Positions 50,698 to 59,940 of a stretch of 64,000 nt of DNA are shown piece after piece (position 1 is the first letter of the stretch; each line of letters opens with the position of its first letter). Where the stretch lies: contig JAJVHU010000005.1 in NCBI GenBank assembly GCA_022072505.1, positions 1 through 64,000 on the forward strand, in the 5' to 3' direction. This DNA comes from Phycisphaerae bacterium (GTDB lineage: Bacteria; Planctomycetota; Phycisphaerae; UBA1845). The notes beneath the pieces were generated by a model that saw nothing but the letters and a program-made list of their open reading frames with translations, had not been told where the DNA came from and made no database searches. Made by a program: the position numbers and the translations under genes.

Positions 50698-51990
50698 GTG
50701 AAATCGAACCCCGTCGAGGACCGGCGCACGATGGCGCGACGCATCGCCACGGCGGCGGCGCGCTGGCTCATTGCGGATGACGCCGGCTTCAACCCGGAGG
50801 AACCCGGCGCGCCGGACTGGTTCCACCTCGACGCCGAGGCGCGAGTCGAGGTCATCAAAACGTCCGCGCGTCGCGCGGTCTGCCGGGTGGCGTGGGGCGG
50901 GCGCGGCGTCTTCGTTAAAGCGTGGCGGCTCGGCGGGGCATCGGCGGCGCTGCGCCGGTGGTTTCGCCTTTGCCCTGGGCGGGTCGAGTTTCTGCGAACC
51001 TGCGCGGCGCGGCGCGCCGGCGCGCCGGCGGTGCGGCCGCTGGCGTGGGGCGAGACGGGCGGGTCGCCGCGCGTCTTCGTCCTGATCACCGAAAGCGCGG
51101 ATCCCGCCAAGGCGCTGCGCTCGGCGTGGGAGCAACTGCGCGCCGCGGCGCCGAGATCGGTCGCGGCCGAGCGCGACCTCATCTCCGCCGTCGCGGCCGC
51201 CGTCGCGCGCATGCATGCCGGGGGCGTCGTTCACCGCGATCTGCACCCGCGGAACGTGCTGGTCGCGCGGAACGCGGACGGCGGATGGCGCGTGCTCATT
51301 CTCGACTGGCGCTCAGCGAAGATCCGCAAAAGCGCGTCGAGCGCCGCCCGGGCCGCCGATCTTGTTCAACTCGATCAGCATTTTCATCGCGTCGCCTCGC
51401 GTGCCGAGCGACTTCGGTTCCTCCGACAATACCTGCGAACCCTGAGCCCCGACGACGGGCCTTCGGAGAGGCGCGTGCGGGAGAGGGAGGTGCTGGAGGC
51501 GCTGGTCCCGCTGGTGGTGCGCCACCGTCAGCGGCTCGCGCGCACCCGCGACCGCCGCCTCGGAGGGGACGACCGGTATTTCGCGGTCATCGACGCCGGC
51601 GGAGGGTGGCGAGGCAGGGTCATGCTCCGCGACGGGCGACGTCATGTGCTGTCACGGCGGCTGGACGCGGAGCCGGCGATCGCGGACTGGATGCTGGTGC
51701 TGACGCATGCGTTGGCGCGGGCGAGCGAGACGGACGATGCGGAACTCGTGATGCCCGCGCCCTGGGGCGGCGGACTGCGCTGCCGTGTTTCCGTCGCACG
51801 CTCGATGGTTGAGCGGCTGCGCTGGACGCTGGCCGGATCCCCCGCCAGATCCGCGTTCCTGAACGGCCACCGCGCCCGCCACCGCGACCTCGACGTTCCG
51901 CTGATCCTCGCCTTCGCGCAGCGCCGCACGGGCGCGCTGATCGATCGTGCGGTCACGATCGAGCCGGTCGATCAACCGGCGGGGCGCTGA
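50698..51990 (+). CDS. Lipopolysaccharide-kinase-like protein (Kdo/WaaP kinase family)
   Basis: 430 residues from GTG 50698; ATG 50731 is an alternative. Kinase-fold motifs are VVHRDLHPRNVLV (catalytic loop) and ILDWRSAKIRK (metal loop with DW in place of DFG), as in Kdo/heptose kinases of LPS core. VFVKAWRL supplies the ATP-binding Lys. The C-terminal ~170 residues (RVMLRDGRRHVLSRRLD...) form an extra domain beyond the usual ~250 residue kinase. It is a soluble protein. Acts presumably on lipid A-core sugars or another surface glycolipid; the window has no LPS genes next to it. Confidence 0.85.
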   Translation: MKSNPVEDRRTMARRIATAAARWLIADDAGFNPEEPGAPDWFHLDAEARVEVIKTSARRAVCRVAWGGRGVFVKAWRLGGASAALRRWFRLCPGRVEFLRTCAARRAGAPAVRPLAWGETGGSPRVFVLITESADPAKALRSAWEQLRAAAPRSVAAERDLISAVAAAVARMHAGGVVHRDLHPRNVLVARNADGGWRVLILDWRSAKIRKSASSAARAADLVQLDQHFHRVASRAERLRFLRQYLRTLSPDDGPSERRVREREVLEALVPLVVRHRQRLARTRDRRLGGDDRYFAVIDAGGGWRGRVMLRDGRRHVLSRRLDAEPAIADWMLVLTHALARASETDDAELVMPAPWGGGLRCRVSVARSMVERLRWTLAGSPARSAFLNGHRARHRDLDVPLILAFAQRRTGALIDRAVTIEPVDQPAGR

Positions 51991-52057
51991 ACCGGCGCCG
52001 CCGGCGACCCACGTCGTCAACGCCGCTTGCGCCCACCCCGGCGACGGCGCTCGATCC

Positions 52058-54025
52058 TCACAAGGCGCATGCCGGTTGCGCGGCGCGGTCCGCCTCCGCG
52101 TCATCCTCACGACCGAGTTCCTGAATCCGCTCGAAGATCATGCCGGTGACGCGGCGCACCGTCTCGCGATCGCGCGTCCCGGCGAAGGCGGAGAGGTCGA
52201 TCGGCCTGCCGAAGCGGACGCGCGCCCGGTGGCGCACGAACATGCCCTTCAAGAGGCTTTTGTAATAATACGTTCCGCTGATGTGAGCCGGTACGAGCCT
52301 CGCGCCCGTCGCCAGGGCGAGCATCGCCACGCCGTCCTTCAACTCGCTCGGCTCGCCGGGCGGGACGATCCGCCCTTCGAGGAAGATGCCCAGGGCGCCG
52401 CCGTCGCGCAGATGGCGCATCGCCCGGCGCGTCGCCGCCGCGTCCATCCCGTCGCGCTTCACCGGTATGCAGTCCACCACCCGCATGAACCACCCCAGCA
52501 CCCGCATCTCCGTGTATTCCTTCGCCACGAGAAACCCGAACGGCCGGTACGGAACCGCCCCCAGCAGCAGCAGCGGGTCGCCGTAACACGTGTGATTCGC
52601 CACGACCAGCACGCCGCCCTTGTGCGGAACCGTCGACTTGTTCACCACCCGCATCCGCCACCAGAACTTCGTCAGGAACTGATTGACGTTCTCGAGAAAG
52701 AGGATCCACGGCCGGTGCGGCGAGCGACGCAGGCGTATCCGGATCGACGCCGCCGCGGAAGCAAACGCCAACCCCGCCGCCGCCACGATCAATCCGCCGA
52801 CCCAGCGATCAAGCCTTTCCCACGCCGGAATCGCCAACCCCCCGGTGCATAACAGCAGCGCCGCCGTCGAGGACAAGTTGCTCACGCCGAACACACGCCC
52901 GCGAAACCGGTTCGGCACGATCCGCTGAAGCAGCGCGCTGAACGCCGCCATCACCGTCACCGCCCCGATCCCGCCCAGCACCACCGCCACCGCGCCGACG
53001 CGCGCCGCCGCAACCGGCCAGTCGTGCATGAACGCCGACGCCCCGAAAAGCGCCAGCCCCGCCCCCACCGCCGCCAGCCCCCACGTGATGAAGACGTCCC
53101 CGGGCATCGCGTCCCCGAGCGTGATCACCACCAGCGACCCGAGAATGAAGCCCCCGCCGATCAGCGCCCGGTAGAAGCTGAACACCTGGTAATCCGGCCG
53201 CTCATACACGTCTCGCACCACGGCCGGGATCGAACTGTTCACGAGCGCTCCGCAGAACCAGACAATGCACCCGGCTGCGATCAACTCCAGCACCCGCCGA
53301 TGCCCGAGCACGTAACGAAACCCCTCCGCCACGCCGCGCCACGTCGTCGCCTCCGCCGCCGCTTCCGCCCCGCCTCCGACGGCGCTGACCCGCAATCCCG
53401 CGCCCGCTTCAAGCGTCGGAACCCGGATCAGGTAGATCAGGAAGGCGCTGACGGCGAACGTGACGGCGTCGCACACGAACGCCACGCCCGCCGGATATCG
53501 GAACGCGATCCACCCGCCCAGAAGCTGCGCGACCATCGTCGCAATGATGCCCAGCCCGCTGATCATCCCGTTGGCGCGGGTCAATTGATCCGGACGGACC
53601 AGCGTCGGAACCAGCGCGCTGCGTGCCGGAGCGAACACCGACGCAAACACCCCCAGCAGCAGCAGCGGCGACGACGCCCACCACGGCCCCCACGCATGCA
53701 TCATCGGAACCAGCGCCACGAATCCGAGCATCAGCGCGAACCGCGCGGCGTCCGCCGCGATCATCAGTCCGCGCCGCGGAAACCGGTCCGCGAGCATGCC
53801 CGTCATCGGGCCCAGCAGCGTGAAGGGCAGGAAGAACATGAACGTCATGCGCGCCGTCAGCGGCGTCGCGTCCACCGAGGGGTCCGCGGCGTTCTGCGTC
53901 TTGAGGATCGCGATCTCCGTCAGGTGATCGCCGATCGCGCTGATGCCGTAAGCGAACCACAGCAGAAGAAAGTTGCGGTTGCGCAGCAGACGCTCCGGAA
54001 TGTTCGTGGCAGGGTTCATCCGCAT
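52058..54025 (-). CDS. MFS transporter fused to 1-acyl-glycerophosphate acyltransferase (LplT-PlsC-like)
   Basis: 655 residues from ATG 54025. The first ~430 residues are a twelve-helix MFS protein of the LplT/enterobactin-exporter type (GLMIAADAARFALMLGFVAL, NGMISGLGIIATMVAQLLGG). The last ~220 are a PlsC acyltransferase with VVANHTCYGDPLLLLG (HxxxxD), a FLEGRIVPPG element and VPAHISGTYYY. Bacterial lysophospholipid flippase-acyltransferase fusions couple uptake of lysolipids to reacylation; the order transporter then acyltransferase fits LplT-Aas. The HxxxxD box reads HTCYGD. Coupled to the dUTPase-like gene (20 bases). Confidence 0.93.
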   Translation of the reverse strand: MRMNPATNIPERLLRNRNFLLLWFAYGISAIGDHLTEIAILKTQNAADPSVDATPLTARMTFMFFLPFTLLGPMTGMLADRFPRRGLMIAADAARFALMLGFVALVPMMHAWGPWWASSPLLLLGVFASVFAPARSALVPTLVRPDQLTRANGMISGLGIIATMVAQLLGGWIAFRYPAGVAFVCDAVTFAVSAFLIYLIRVPTLEAGAGLRVSAVGGGAEAAAEATTWRGVAEGFRYVLGHRRVLELIAAGCIVWFCGALVNSSIPAVVRDVYERPDYQVFSFYRALIGGGFILGSLVVITLGDAMPGDVFITWGLAAVGAGLALFGASAFMHDWPVAAARVGAVAVVLGGIGAVTVMAAFSALLQRIVPNRFRGRVFGVSNLSSTAALLLCTGGLAIPAWERLDRWVGGLIVAAAGLAFASAAASIRIRLRRSPHRPWILFLENVNQFLTKFWWRMRVVNKSTVPHKGGVLVVANHTCYGDPLLLLGAVPYRPFGFLVAKEYTEMRVLGWFMRVVDCIPVKRDGMDAAATRRAMRHLRDGGALGIFLEGRIVPPGEPSELKDGVAMLALATGARLVPAHISGTYYYKSLLKGMFVRHRARVRFGRPIDLSAFAGTRDRETVRRVTGMIFERIQELGREDDAEADRAAQPACAL

Positions 54026-54045
54026 GTCGCGCGCCGGCCGGGGGG

Positions 54046-54462
54046 CTACCGGTTCACCCGGATGTCCCGGTTGTCGCCCTCGTCCTTGCTCTGCATCGAG
54101 TAATTGTCGTCCTGGCGCCGGTGATTGACCTTCAGCTTCTGAAGATAAAGCTCGTACACGTCCTGCGCCGAAAGCCCCACGCACTGCGCCAGGCTGATCC
54201 AGAAGAAAAGCAGGTCGATCACCTCGACGCGGGCGTTCTGAAGATCGTGAATCTCAAACCGCCGCCCCTCCCGCGCCTCCCGGCACCAGTGCTTCCAGTA
54301 CGTGCAGTCCCGCAGCTCCTCCAGTTCGTTCGCCGCCGCCATCATGTAGTCGTTCAGCCACTTCCCCGCCTGCAACGGATCCCAGCGGTCGTGCAGCGAC
54401 TCCGTGTCGTGACCGATCCGGCGGTTGAGTTCCGCCTGAAACCTGAACATTTCGTCAAGCAT
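54046..54462 (-). CDS. dUTPase/MazG-like all-alpha nucleotide pyrophosphohydrolase
   Basis: 137 residues from ATG 54462, with GAGGACGCGC upstream. The start is MLDEMFRFQAELNRRIG. NELEELRDCTYWKHWC (ExxE) and RVEVIDLLFFWISLAQ (ExxD) are the metal-binding helices of dimeric all-alpha dUTPases, and YELYLQKLKVNHRRQDD follows as in that family. It hydrolyses dUTP/dUDP to dUMP. Placed between the caspase-fold gene and the transporter-acyltransferase gene, on the same strand. Confidence 0.85.
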   Translation of the reverse strand: MLDEMFRFQAELNRRIGHDTESLHDRWDPLQAGKWLNDYMMAAANELEELRDCTYWKHWCREAREGRRFEIHDLQNARVEVIDLLFFWISLAQCVGLSAQDVYELYLQKLKVNHRRQDDNYSMQSKDEGDNRDIRVNR

Positions 54463-54619
54463 GCGCGTCCTCGGCCGATCTGTTTCGGGGCGTGCAACCT
54501 CTCGATGCTTCCTCAACGGATTGTCGATCCCGCCGGACCCGCCGTCAAAGAAGGGCGGCGGACGCGGGATCTGACTCCCGCGCCCGCCGCTCCGGCTTTC
54601 GCCGATCAACGTCGCATCG

Positions 54620-55999
54620 CTACGGACAGGTCACGCTCCTCGACAATCCGCAATCCGCGACTCGCACCGTGCCGCTGCCGCTCGGACATTCCTTCACCAC
54701 GACCTTCCCGCGGTTGTTCGCCGCCTTCTGCACGCAGTCCCCCGACGGCATCTCGATCGCGTAGACCTGCCCCGCGACGCCGCCCTTGAGCACCGCCTTC
54801 ACCTGGCATCCGCATCCCCGCGCCGTCGACGACGCCTTCAGCGACTCGCCGCCGCTGCACCGGGCGTTCGCGCTGCACCCGCCGCCGCTGCCCCGGCCGC
54901 TCTTGGCGATCCCGCCGCTGCTCAGACGCGCCTGCACGCCCCGAAGCCCGCTCGGCAGCCCTTCCGCCGCGCCGAGAATCTGGAAATCCTCCAGCAGCAT
55001 CTCCTCCGGCAGCGGGATCCACGCCTCCCACCCGTCCCCCGGCCCGTGCTGACCGTCGTCGTTCAGATCCACGCGGAACTGGAAGGGAACATTCTGCAGC
55101 AGCATGTCGTTCACACGGACGTTGCAAGGCCGCGGCTGGAAGTCCGTCGGCACGAAGATCGTCAGCGCGGGAACGTTCTCCGGCTCCAGCGCCATGTGCA
55201 GGTACACCGGCTCCCACAGAAACAGCGGATCCCACTGATAAGAGCCCCGCGAGAATTCGGTGCATTCCTTGTCCGCCGCGTCCTGATCTCCGTGATCCGT
55301 CACAAAGAGAATGAACTGCTCGTTCTCGTTCATCATCTCCTTGATCTCCTCCAGCGCGTCCTTGAGGCCTTCCTCCGTCGCGGGGTAGTCCCAGTCTCCC
55401 GTCCCGTCGCCGCCGACCGAGGTGACGGTCGTGTTCGCCTCGCCCGCGAAATTGTTCTCGATCGTCTCAAGCTGCTCCTCGTCGCTTGTGCCCCCGCCGC
55501 CGTCCGGAGACCCCGCGTACACGAGGATATGCCGGCTCTTGATCGGACCGTCCTCGGGATCGACCGGGTCCAGCGGAACGGCGTCGCCGGCTTTGCTCGG
55601 CGTCTCCCCGTCGCCGGCGTCGGCGGACCCGTCATTGTGAACGTCGTCCGACGTTCGTCCCGCGCCGGGTTTGAGCCCGCCCGCCGCGTCGTCGTCGTAC
55701 GCGCCGTACTCCGCCTGCTCGCCTTCACTGGTCGCGGAAATCACCGCCGTGTTCTCGCGCCCGTCGGAAAGGGCGTCCACCATGTTGCCCCCGTAACACT
55801 GCGTCAGCACGATCAGCGTGCTGTGCGCGTTGTCCGTCGGGATGTACTCGTCGAGCAGCTCCCTCAGCCGGTCGCCCGAAATCCCCTTGTCATCATCGGT
55901 GACCAGCGACCCGTTCTGCTCCGTCTGCGCCCACGCCGCCGGGACAAGGCTCGCCGCCAGTCCGAACACCACCGCGCCCATCAGATTCCTCGCGTACAT
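54620..55999 (-). CDS. Secreted caspase-fold (clan CD-like) protein with reversed motif order and C-terminal Cys-Pro module
   Basis: 459 residues from ATG 55999, with AGGAGG eight bases upstream. A signal peptide ends PAAWAQ. TLIVLTQCYGGN with Cys68 looks like the nucleophile strand of C13/C14 peptidases, followed by TAVISATSEGEQAEY. Much later QFILFVTDHGDQD with His236-Gly237 supplies the second half of the dyad. In normal caspase folds His-Gly comes first, so this protein appears permuted, or the two motifs belong to a distinct design. A long acidic Gly/Asp linker separates them. Residues about 370-459 are a Cys-rich domain ending CGLSRSVTCP, the module shared with three other exported proteins. 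Function unknown; extracellular processing is inferred. Confidence 0.75.
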   Translation of the reverse strand: MYARNLMGAVVFGLAASLVPAAWAQTEQNGSLVTDDDKGISGDRLRELLDEYIPTDNAHSTLIVLTQCYGGNMVDALSDGRENTAVISATSEGEQAEYGAYDDDAAGGLKPGAGRTSDDVHNDGSADAGDGETPSKAGDAVPLDPVDPEDGPIKSRHILVYAGSPDGGGGTSDEEQLETIENNFAGEANTTVTSVGGDGTGDWDYPATEEGLKDALEEIKEMMNENEQFILFVTDHGDQDAADKECTEFSRGSYQWDPLFLWEPVYLHMALEPENVPALTIFVPTDFQPRPCNVRVNDMLLQNVPFQFRVDLNDDGQHGPGDGWEAWIPLPEEMLLEDFQILGAAEGLPSGLRGVQARLSSGGIAKSGRGSGGGCSANARCSGGESLKASSTARGCGCQVKAVLKGGVAGQVYAIEMPSGDCVQKAANNRGKVVVKECPSGSGTVRVADCGLSRSVTCP

Positions 56000-56251
56000 G
56001 TGAAAACCTCCTCGATTACGCGGGCCTTCGCCCCGCACCCGTGACTTTGCGAAGCGCCGCGCGGCGCTCCTGAACCGGACCGACCGGCGTGCCCCCGCCG
56101 CGAGATTCCGACTCGGCGTCGCCTCGTCCTCGGCGGCGGGTCGTGCATCGCACGCCGTCGGTCCGTCCTTACTCCGCGACAGCCCGCGGCGTCCTTACAG
56201 ACGCAGGGTTAAGAAATGTAAAAACAAGGGCGGAAAGCGGACACGCAGCTC

Positions 56252-58000
56252 TCACGGCGTCGAAGGCGGGGACGTCCGCATCAGCCCCGCCCGGGCGCGA
56301 ACCTCCGAGGGGTCGAGCCCGGCGGCCGCTTCGTAGCGCGCGTGCGCCTCCGATGTGCGCCCAAGCCGCTCCATCGCCTCGCCCCACGCCAGGTGAATCT
56401 CAATCACGTCCGGTGCGGACGCGCTCGCCGCCTCGAAATGCCCGAGCGCCTCGTGCGTTCGCCCGGAAAGAACCAGCGCCCGCGCCAGATTGAACCGTGC
56501 TTCCGCCGATTCCGGAAAAACCTCCGCCGCCCGCCGGAAGCATCCGAGTGCTGAACTCAGGTCGCCCCGCTCCGCATACGCCACGCCGAGGTTCGACAGC
56601 GCCAGCGCGTCCAGCCGCCCCTCAGGATGAACCGGCGGAACAAACGCAAGACAGGCTCCGACCGCGCCCGCAAAAGATGCGACCCGCAGCCGCCCGGCGC
56701 GCCGCCGCGCCACGTTCCGGATGACGTGAACAAGGCCCGCGCCCGCCCAAGGCATCATCACCAGCGCCAGCGGAAAACGATATCGACCCAGAATGAAAAA
56801 CGCTGACACCGCCACGAGCATCGACAGGAACATCGCCGCCAGCCAGTTCCGCGCCCGCCGCTTCCGCCACGTCGCCGCCGCACCCGCCGACGCCAGCCCC
56901 AACACCACGCCGAAATCCAGCAAGCGCCCCAGCACACCGAGCACCCGGGATTCGCGCCGGTACACCGAAAACGCCTCCACGTCTCCCACCTCGTACGCAT
57001 TCAGCGCCATCAGCGCCTTGACGCCCAGCAGCTTCCCCGTCCGCAGCGGGGACTCCCCCATCTCCGTCAACGCCCGCGCCATCCAGTAACGCGACACCTC
57101 GCGCGAACTCAACGATCGCCCTTCCGCCGACTCCGCCAGCCGCACCGCGTCCGATCGCTCGAACTCCGGCGTCTCGTGCCCGCGCACCAGCGGACGATAT
57201 CGCCCGTCCGCGCCGCGGCCGTTGCCGATGTAGAAGTTCGACCCCATCTGAAACGTCGAGAACGACCACTCCCCCCCGACGCTCCAGTTTCGTGCCCCCA
57301 CCGGCGTCAGCACGGCCGCAAGTCCCGCGATCACCGCAGCCGCGACCCCGACGCGGCTGCGGTTCCGCGCCTCTCCCTTCCGCCCGAACAACCACGGCGT
57401 GGCGACCAGCAGCGGCGACCACGCCCACGCATTCTCCCGCGTCAGAATCAGCAACCCGAGCAACGCGCCCGCGACAACCCCACCGCGACAACGCGCGCGG
57501 GTGAGCAGCTTCGACCACGCCGAAAGCAGCGCGCACGTCAGGAAGCACGCCAGTGAAGTCTTCTGAATCAGCCCGTCGAAGAAGATCGCCGGCGGGTAGA
57601 ACGCCAGCATCAACCCCGCCGCCCAGCCCGCCCGTCGACCGAAGCAGCGCCCCGCCGCGCCGGCGAGCAACACGCACGACAAACCACCCATCACCGACTG
57701 AATCAACCGCACCGCCAGGAGCGACGGACCGGTCACACGGAAGATGACGCCCAGCAGATACGGGTAGAGCGGCGCCTGATAGAAAGGCTCGCTGCCGATC
57801 CAGTCCCCCTCGGCGATCCGCCGGCCCCAGTCCACGTAGGCGCGAGCATCCCCGACCGGCACGTCAAAGAAGGGTACGTCCCGGATGCACGCCAGGTGGA
57901 CGAGGCGGACCAGCAGCGCCGCCGCGAAGATGCACACCGCCGCACGGCGCCGCCAGCGCTCCGGGCGCCGTCTACTGACTTCCGGCAGCGCCCGCCGCAT
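56252..58000 (-). CDS. GT-C-type glycosyltransferase with C-terminal TPR repeats
   Basis: 582 residues from ATG 58000, 29 bases inside the upstream kinase gene. About nine membrane helices and the luminal motif VPVGDARAYVDWGRRIAEGD with FYQAPLYPYLLGVIF identify an ArnT/PMT-like transferase that uses polyprenyl-phosphate sugars, acting on the outer face of the inner membrane. The catalytic Asp is in DARAY. The last ~130 residues contain three TPR units (LSNLGVAYAERGDLSSALGC, FNLARALVLSGRTHEALGHF), as in planctomycete tetratricopeptide glycosyltransferases. The acceptor is unknown. Confidence 0.87.
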   Translation of the reverse strand: MRRALPEVSRRRPERWRRRAAVCIFAAALLVRLVHLACIRDVPFFDVPVGDARAYVDWGRRIAEGDWIGSEPFYQAPLYPYLLGVIFRVTGPSLLAVRLIQSVMGGLSCVLLAGAAGRCFGRRAGWAAGLMLAFYPPAIFFDGLIQKTSLACFLTCALLSAWSKLLTRARCRGGVVAGALLGLLILTRENAWAWSPLLVATPWLFGRKGEARNRSRVGVAAAVIAGLAAVLTPVGARNWSVGGEWSFSTFQMGSNFYIGNGRGADGRYRPLVRGHETPEFERSDAVRLAESAEGRSLSSREVSRYWMARALTEMGESPLRTGKLLGVKALMALNAYEVGDVEAFSVYRRESRVLGVLGRLLDFGVVLGLASAGAAATWRKRRARNWLAAMFLSMLVAVSAFFILGRYRFPLALVMMPWAGAGLVHVIRNVARRRAGRLRVASFAGAVGACLAFVPPVHPEGRLDALALSNLGVAYAERGDLSSALGCFRRAAEVFPESAEARFNLARALVLSGRTHEALGHFEAASASAPDVIEIHLAWGEAMERLGRTSEAHARYEAAAGLDPSEVRARAGLMRTSPPSTP

Positions 58001-59888
58001 CGAACGAGTCCTGAATGTCTTCCGCTTCCTCGAGCGGCCTCAGACCCTGCGGCAGCGACACCTGCATCCGTGTCCCGCGCCCCAGCACGCTGTGCAGCTC
58101 GATCTGACCGCGCATCGCCGCCACCGCATGCCGCACGATCGACAACCCCAACCCGGTTCCGCGAGGCATGTCCTCCCCCGCGCCGCTCCGCGCGCGCTCC
58201 ACCTGATAAAACCGCTCGAATACCCGCGCCTGATCCTCGATCGGTACCCCGCAGCCTGTGTCCACGACCTCAAAAATCACCTGCCGCTCCGCCGTCCGCC
58301 ACAACACCGTCACGCGACCTCCCGGCGGCGTGAACTTCAGCGCGTTGTCCACCAGGTTGTCCAGCACCATCCGAAGCAGGCTCGGGTTCACCGTGATCCG
58401 CCGCGGCCCCCCCGATCCGTCCACCCGGAAGGTCAGTCCTTTCCGCTCGATCGTCGCTGCAAAACGTTCCGCAAGCTCCGACACGAACCGCTCAACTTCG
58501 ATGATCCGCGGCTGAAACCGCGCCATCGGAGACTCTAGCTTCGACAGATCCAGCAGGTCGCGGACCAGTTCCTCCAGCCACGCCGTGTGACGGTCGATCA
58601 CTTCAAGACACCGCCGCAGCTCCTCCGGTTCCGACGCCGCGTCCACGCTCCGCAGCATCTCCGACGCCATCCGGATCGCCGCCAGCGGCGTGCGAAGCTC
58701 GTGCGAGGCGTTCGCCACGAAGTCGCTCCGAACCTGCACCGTCCGCGCCAACTCCGTGACATCCGTCAGGATCAGCAGGCGACCGACCTGATCCTCGCCG
58801 CCTTCCGCAGCCGCTCCGAGCAGCCGGATCGGCGAACTTCGCGCCAGCAGCACGACGGATCCCCCGCGTCGCCGCAGTTCCACGCGCCGGTCCCCCCCTG
58901 ACGCCCCCTCGACGCCGTCACCTTCGCCGCCCGACTCGTTCGTGCGAAGCATGCCCTGAAGTTCCAGCAGCGGGATGCACGCCTCGATCGGCTTCCCCTG
59001 GAAAACGCCCGCTCCGCCCCCCGCCGTGGTCGTCAGGTCCAGCAACTGCATCGCCGCGGGGTTGATCAGCACGATCCGACCTCGCGCGTCCGCCACGACC
59101 ACCCCGTCGCGCAACTGCGCCATCAGCAGCTCGAACGTCCCGCGATGATGCTCCAGCAGCGCCTCAGTGACCGTCAGCTCCTCGCGCATCCGGGTCAGCG
59201 ATTCCGCCAGCGCGTCAACCTCGTCAGCGTACGCCGGGGAACGCGCCGAAGGAGCCTCCTGTCGCCGCGCCAAGCGCACCAGCCGCCGCAGCGGAACACT
59301 CAGCAGCCGCGAAAGCCCCAGCGCAATCAACGCGCCCACGACCCACGCCAGCGCGAAGATCAACCCCGTCGACCTCAAGGCCGCCGCCGCCGCCGCGTCA
59401 TACTCCTCTTGCGGCAGCGACGCCCGCGCCACCCCCGACGCTTCTGGCGCGATTCCGATCCGAAAGGCGGAGTAACGCCAGTGTTCCGACATCGTGTGCG
59501 ACCACCGGCGGCTCCGCGCCGACCCGCGTTCCAGCGCGCCGCGCACTTCCGGCCGATCCGCGTGATTGTCCGTCGCCGGCTGCGCCGCCGAGTCCGCAAG
59601 AACCGTCCCGTCCGCCGCAATGAACGTCACCCGCAGCCTCCCGCCCCCGGCCAGCGCCAGCCGACGCGCCGCACGGTCCGCTTCCGCCCGATTTCCGGCC
59701 AGCGACGCGATCGTCGGCCAGAACTCCCCCGCCGTCCGCGCCTGCGCGTCCAGCCACGCGTCCAGCGCCGACAGCGCGGCGCGCTCCCGATCCGACACGA
59801 CCAGCCCGAGACAGACCAGCAGCACCAGCGCCAGCACCGACACCTGCGCCAGAAAGATCCGCCAGAAAAACCGACTCGGTCTGATCAT
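57972..59888 (-). CDS. PhoR-like sensor histidine kinase
   Basis: 638 residues from ATG 59888 (GGGGGAGCGG upstream). Two membrane helices (VSVLALVLLVCLGLVVSD and GLIFALAWVVGALIALGL) flank a periplasmic sensor of about 140 residues. Then come HAMP (LSVPLRRLVRLARRQE), a PAS domain (LLMAQLRDGVVVADARGRIV), HisKA with the phosphorylated His in FVANASHELRTPLAA, and HATPase with DNLVDNALKFTP, DTGCGVP and GTGLGLSIVRH. All catalytic boxes are intact. The PhoR design usually goes with PhoB, but no response regulator lies beside it; the receiver at 40774 lacks the Asp. Upstream in the unit is the CBM9-like gene. Confidence 0.95.
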   Translation of the reverse strand: MIRPSRFFWRIFLAQVSVLALVLLVCLGLVVSDRERAALSALDAWLDAQARTAGEFWPTIASLAGNRAEADRAARRLALAGGGRLRVTFIAADGTVLADSAAQPATDNHADRPEVRGALERGSARSRRWSHTMSEHWRYSAFRIGIAPEASGVARASLPQEEYDAAAAAALRSTGLIFALAWVVGALIALGLSRLLSVPLRRLVRLARRQEAPSARSPAYADEVDALAESLTRMREELTVTEALLEHHRGTFELLMAQLRDGVVVADARGRIVLINPAAMQLLDLTTTAGGGAGVFQGKPIEACIPLLELQGMLRTNESGGEGDGVEGASGGDRRVELRRRGGSVVLLARSSPIRLLGAAAEGGEDQVGRLLILTDVTELARTVQVRSDFVANASHELRTPLAAIRMASEMLRSVDAASEPEELRRCLEVIDRHTAWLEELVRDLLDLSKLESPMARFQPRIIEVERFVSELAERFAATIERKGLTFRVDGSGGPRRITVNPSLLRMVLDNLVDNALKFTPPGGRVTVLWRTAERQVIFEVVDTGCGVPIEDQARVFERFYQVERARSGAGEDMPRGTGLGLSIVRHAVAAMRGQIELHSVLGRGTRMQVSLPQGLRPLEEAEDIQDSFDAAGAAGSQ

Positions 59889-59940
59889 CCGCTCCCCCGA
59901 GTGCGCCTTCCGACGCCGCCCTGTCGATCGGCGATCCGCT

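Noticed and set aside
56051-56068. Perfect palindrome AGCGCCGCGCGGCGCT as terminator or operator
   Set aside because: No T-tract, and a single GC palindrome is expected by chance at this base composition.
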